Positions 5,015 to 5,937 of a DNA stretch of 5,937 nucleotides are shown piece after piece. This DNA comes from an uncultured Oscillospiraceae bacterium (lineage in GTDB: Bacteria; Bacillota_A; Clostridia; Oscillospirales; Oscillospiraceae), in NCBI GenBank assembly GCA_934589325.1, contig CAKTNU010000121.1, positions 1-5,937 of the forward strand, read 5' to 3'. Below the pieces are notes generated by a model. The model ran no database searches. It was not told the origin of the DNA and was given only the letters and a program-made list of their open reading frames with translations. The position numbers and the translations under genes were made by a program. The first letter of the stretch is position 1; every line of letters starts with the position of its first letter.

Positions 5015-5937
5015 AAAAGCGCATAGACCTCAGCTATATCGCGGCGCTGCTGATAAGCATTGCCGCCGCGCTCATCATCGGCGCGGTGATACTGCTGCTC
5101 TCGGGCTATGACCCGCTGCGCGCATACTCGGCGATGCTGTCCGGTGCTTTCTCCAACGGGCGGCACATAGGCGACACGCTTGAATACGCAATGGTGCTCT
5201 GCCTGTGCGGGCTGGCCTGCGACATCGGTTCCCGCGTCGGCATATTCAATGTCGGCGGCGAGGGGCAGCTGCTGTTCGGCGCAATATTTTCCGCGCAGAT
5301 AGGCGTATGGATGACCGGGCTGCCGCCCATAGTCGTGATCCCAGCGGCCGCGATCGGCGCGATGCTCATCGGCGGCTTCTACGCATGGATCCCCGGCATC
5401 CTGAAGGTGAAGCTCAAGGTGAATGAGGTCATCACCACCATCATGCTCAACACCATTGCCGCCTCGGTATGCCAGTTCCTTGCCAAGGGTCCATGGAAAA
5501 ATCCGAACAACAACATCGTCGCAGGCACCGCAAACCTGCCGAAGCAGTTCTGGCTCGGCAAGCTCGTCTCCGGCTCCAATCTGTCCACCGCGATATTCGC
5601 CGCCATAGTCATGACCTTCCTGACCTGGTACATCATGCAGAAGACCTCCACCGGCTACGAAATGAAGCTCACCGGGCATAACCCCCGCTTCGCGCTGTTC
5701 GCCGGACTTAAAACCGACCGCATCGTGATCGTCACGATGGTCATCTCCGGCATGATGTGCGGCCTTGTCGGTATGTTCCGCGTCTACGGCGCAGCGCATA
5801 TCTACACCGCCAGCATCAGCAATGACTACTATTTTGAAGGGCTGATGGTGGCCATGATAGCGCAGTATCAGGCGCTGCCGACCGTGATAATCAGCCTTCT
5901 GTTCGCGGTGCTCAAGATCGGCGCGCAGGGCATGGAG
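5011..5937 (+). CDS. ABC transporter permease, BMP/nucleoside (NupP/NupB-like), 3' end missing
   Basis: Inner-membrane channel subunit of the importer. It starts at ATG 5011 inside ATGA, overlapping the ATPase stop codon, with AGGAGG (4998-5003) seven bases upstream, so it is translationally coupled. The 309 residues visible run off the right edge; family members are about 350 residues, so perhaps 40 are missing. Hydrophobic segments lie near residues 9-31, 57-70, 83-100, 106-125, 191-209, 237-258 and 289-304. Family motifs are clear: IFNVGGEGQLLFGA (78-91), KVNEVITTIMLN (136-147, the likely coupling region facing the ATPase), LTGHNPRFALFAG (220-232) and DYYFEGLMVAMIA (272-284). In nupNOPQ-type loci a second, shorter permease follows, and the two form a heterodimer. 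No frameshift or stop is seen. Confidence 0.93.
   Translation, partial: MKKRIDLSYIAALLISIAAALIIGAVILLLSGYDPLRAYSAMLSGAFSNGRHIGDTLEYAMVLCLCGLACDIGSRVGIFNVGGEGQLLFGAIFSAQIGVWMTGLPPIVVIPAAAIGAMLIGGFYAWIPGILKVKLKVNEVITTIMLNTIAASVCQFLAKGPWKNPNNNIVAGTANLPKQFWLGKLVSGSNLSTAIFAAIVMTFLTWYIMQKTSTGYEMKLTGHNPRFALFAGLKTDRIVIVTMVISGMMCGLVGMFRVYGAAHIYTASISNDYYFEGLMVAMIAQYQALPTVIISLLFAVLKIGAQGME

Overview
The window looks like a piece of chromosome from a GC-rich, low-oxygen Firmicute, most plausibly an Oscillospirales-type gut Clostridia. This is inferred from strong Shine-Dalgarno sites, a clostridial-style lipobox (ALCAC), oligoendopeptidase F, a BMP-family nucleoside transporter, a TTG start, and coding regions rich in C/G at third positions set against AT-rich promoters. 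No marker gene fixes the taxon.

Layout. Positions 1-41 (minus strand) hold the first 13 complete codons of a protein opening with a LysM motif; it runs off the left edge. An AT-rich divergent promoter region (42-165) separates it from pepF (166-1965, plus), a complete M3-family zinc oligoendopeptidase F of 599 residues. A hairpin (1991-2021) follows pepF. A new promoter (2029-2057) then leads to a transporter cluster: a BMP-family lipoprotein (2130-3134, 334 residues), a tandem-domain ABC ATPase (3479-5014, 511 residues, TTG start) and a permease (5011 to the right edge, 309 residues seen, 3' end missing). The order lipoprotein, double ATPase, permease matches the Bacillus nupNOPQ and Lactococcus bmpA-nupABC nucleoside importers, in which a second permease follows. 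That gene would lie beyond the window.

How the parts fit. The lipoprotein should capture a purine or other nucleoside outside the membrane, the permease pair should form the channel, and the ATPase should drive import. The ATPase and permease are translationally coupled by an ATGA overlap. PepF is a separate cytosolic peptide-degrading enzyme with its own promoter and hairpin, and it shares only nutrient scavenging as a theme.

The least ordinary part is the 344-base gap between the lipoprotein and ATPase genes. It holds two nearly identical terminator-like hairpins (3146-3178 and 3415-3445) as direct repeats, enclosing about 235 bases made almost wholly of further hairpins, some mutually exclusive. 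It looks like a palindromic repeat element or a structured RNA inserted into the operon, and it could set the ratio of binding protein to transporter. I saw no CRISPR array, tRNA, rRNA, transposase or recognisable riboswitch, and the protein-coding content is of known families.
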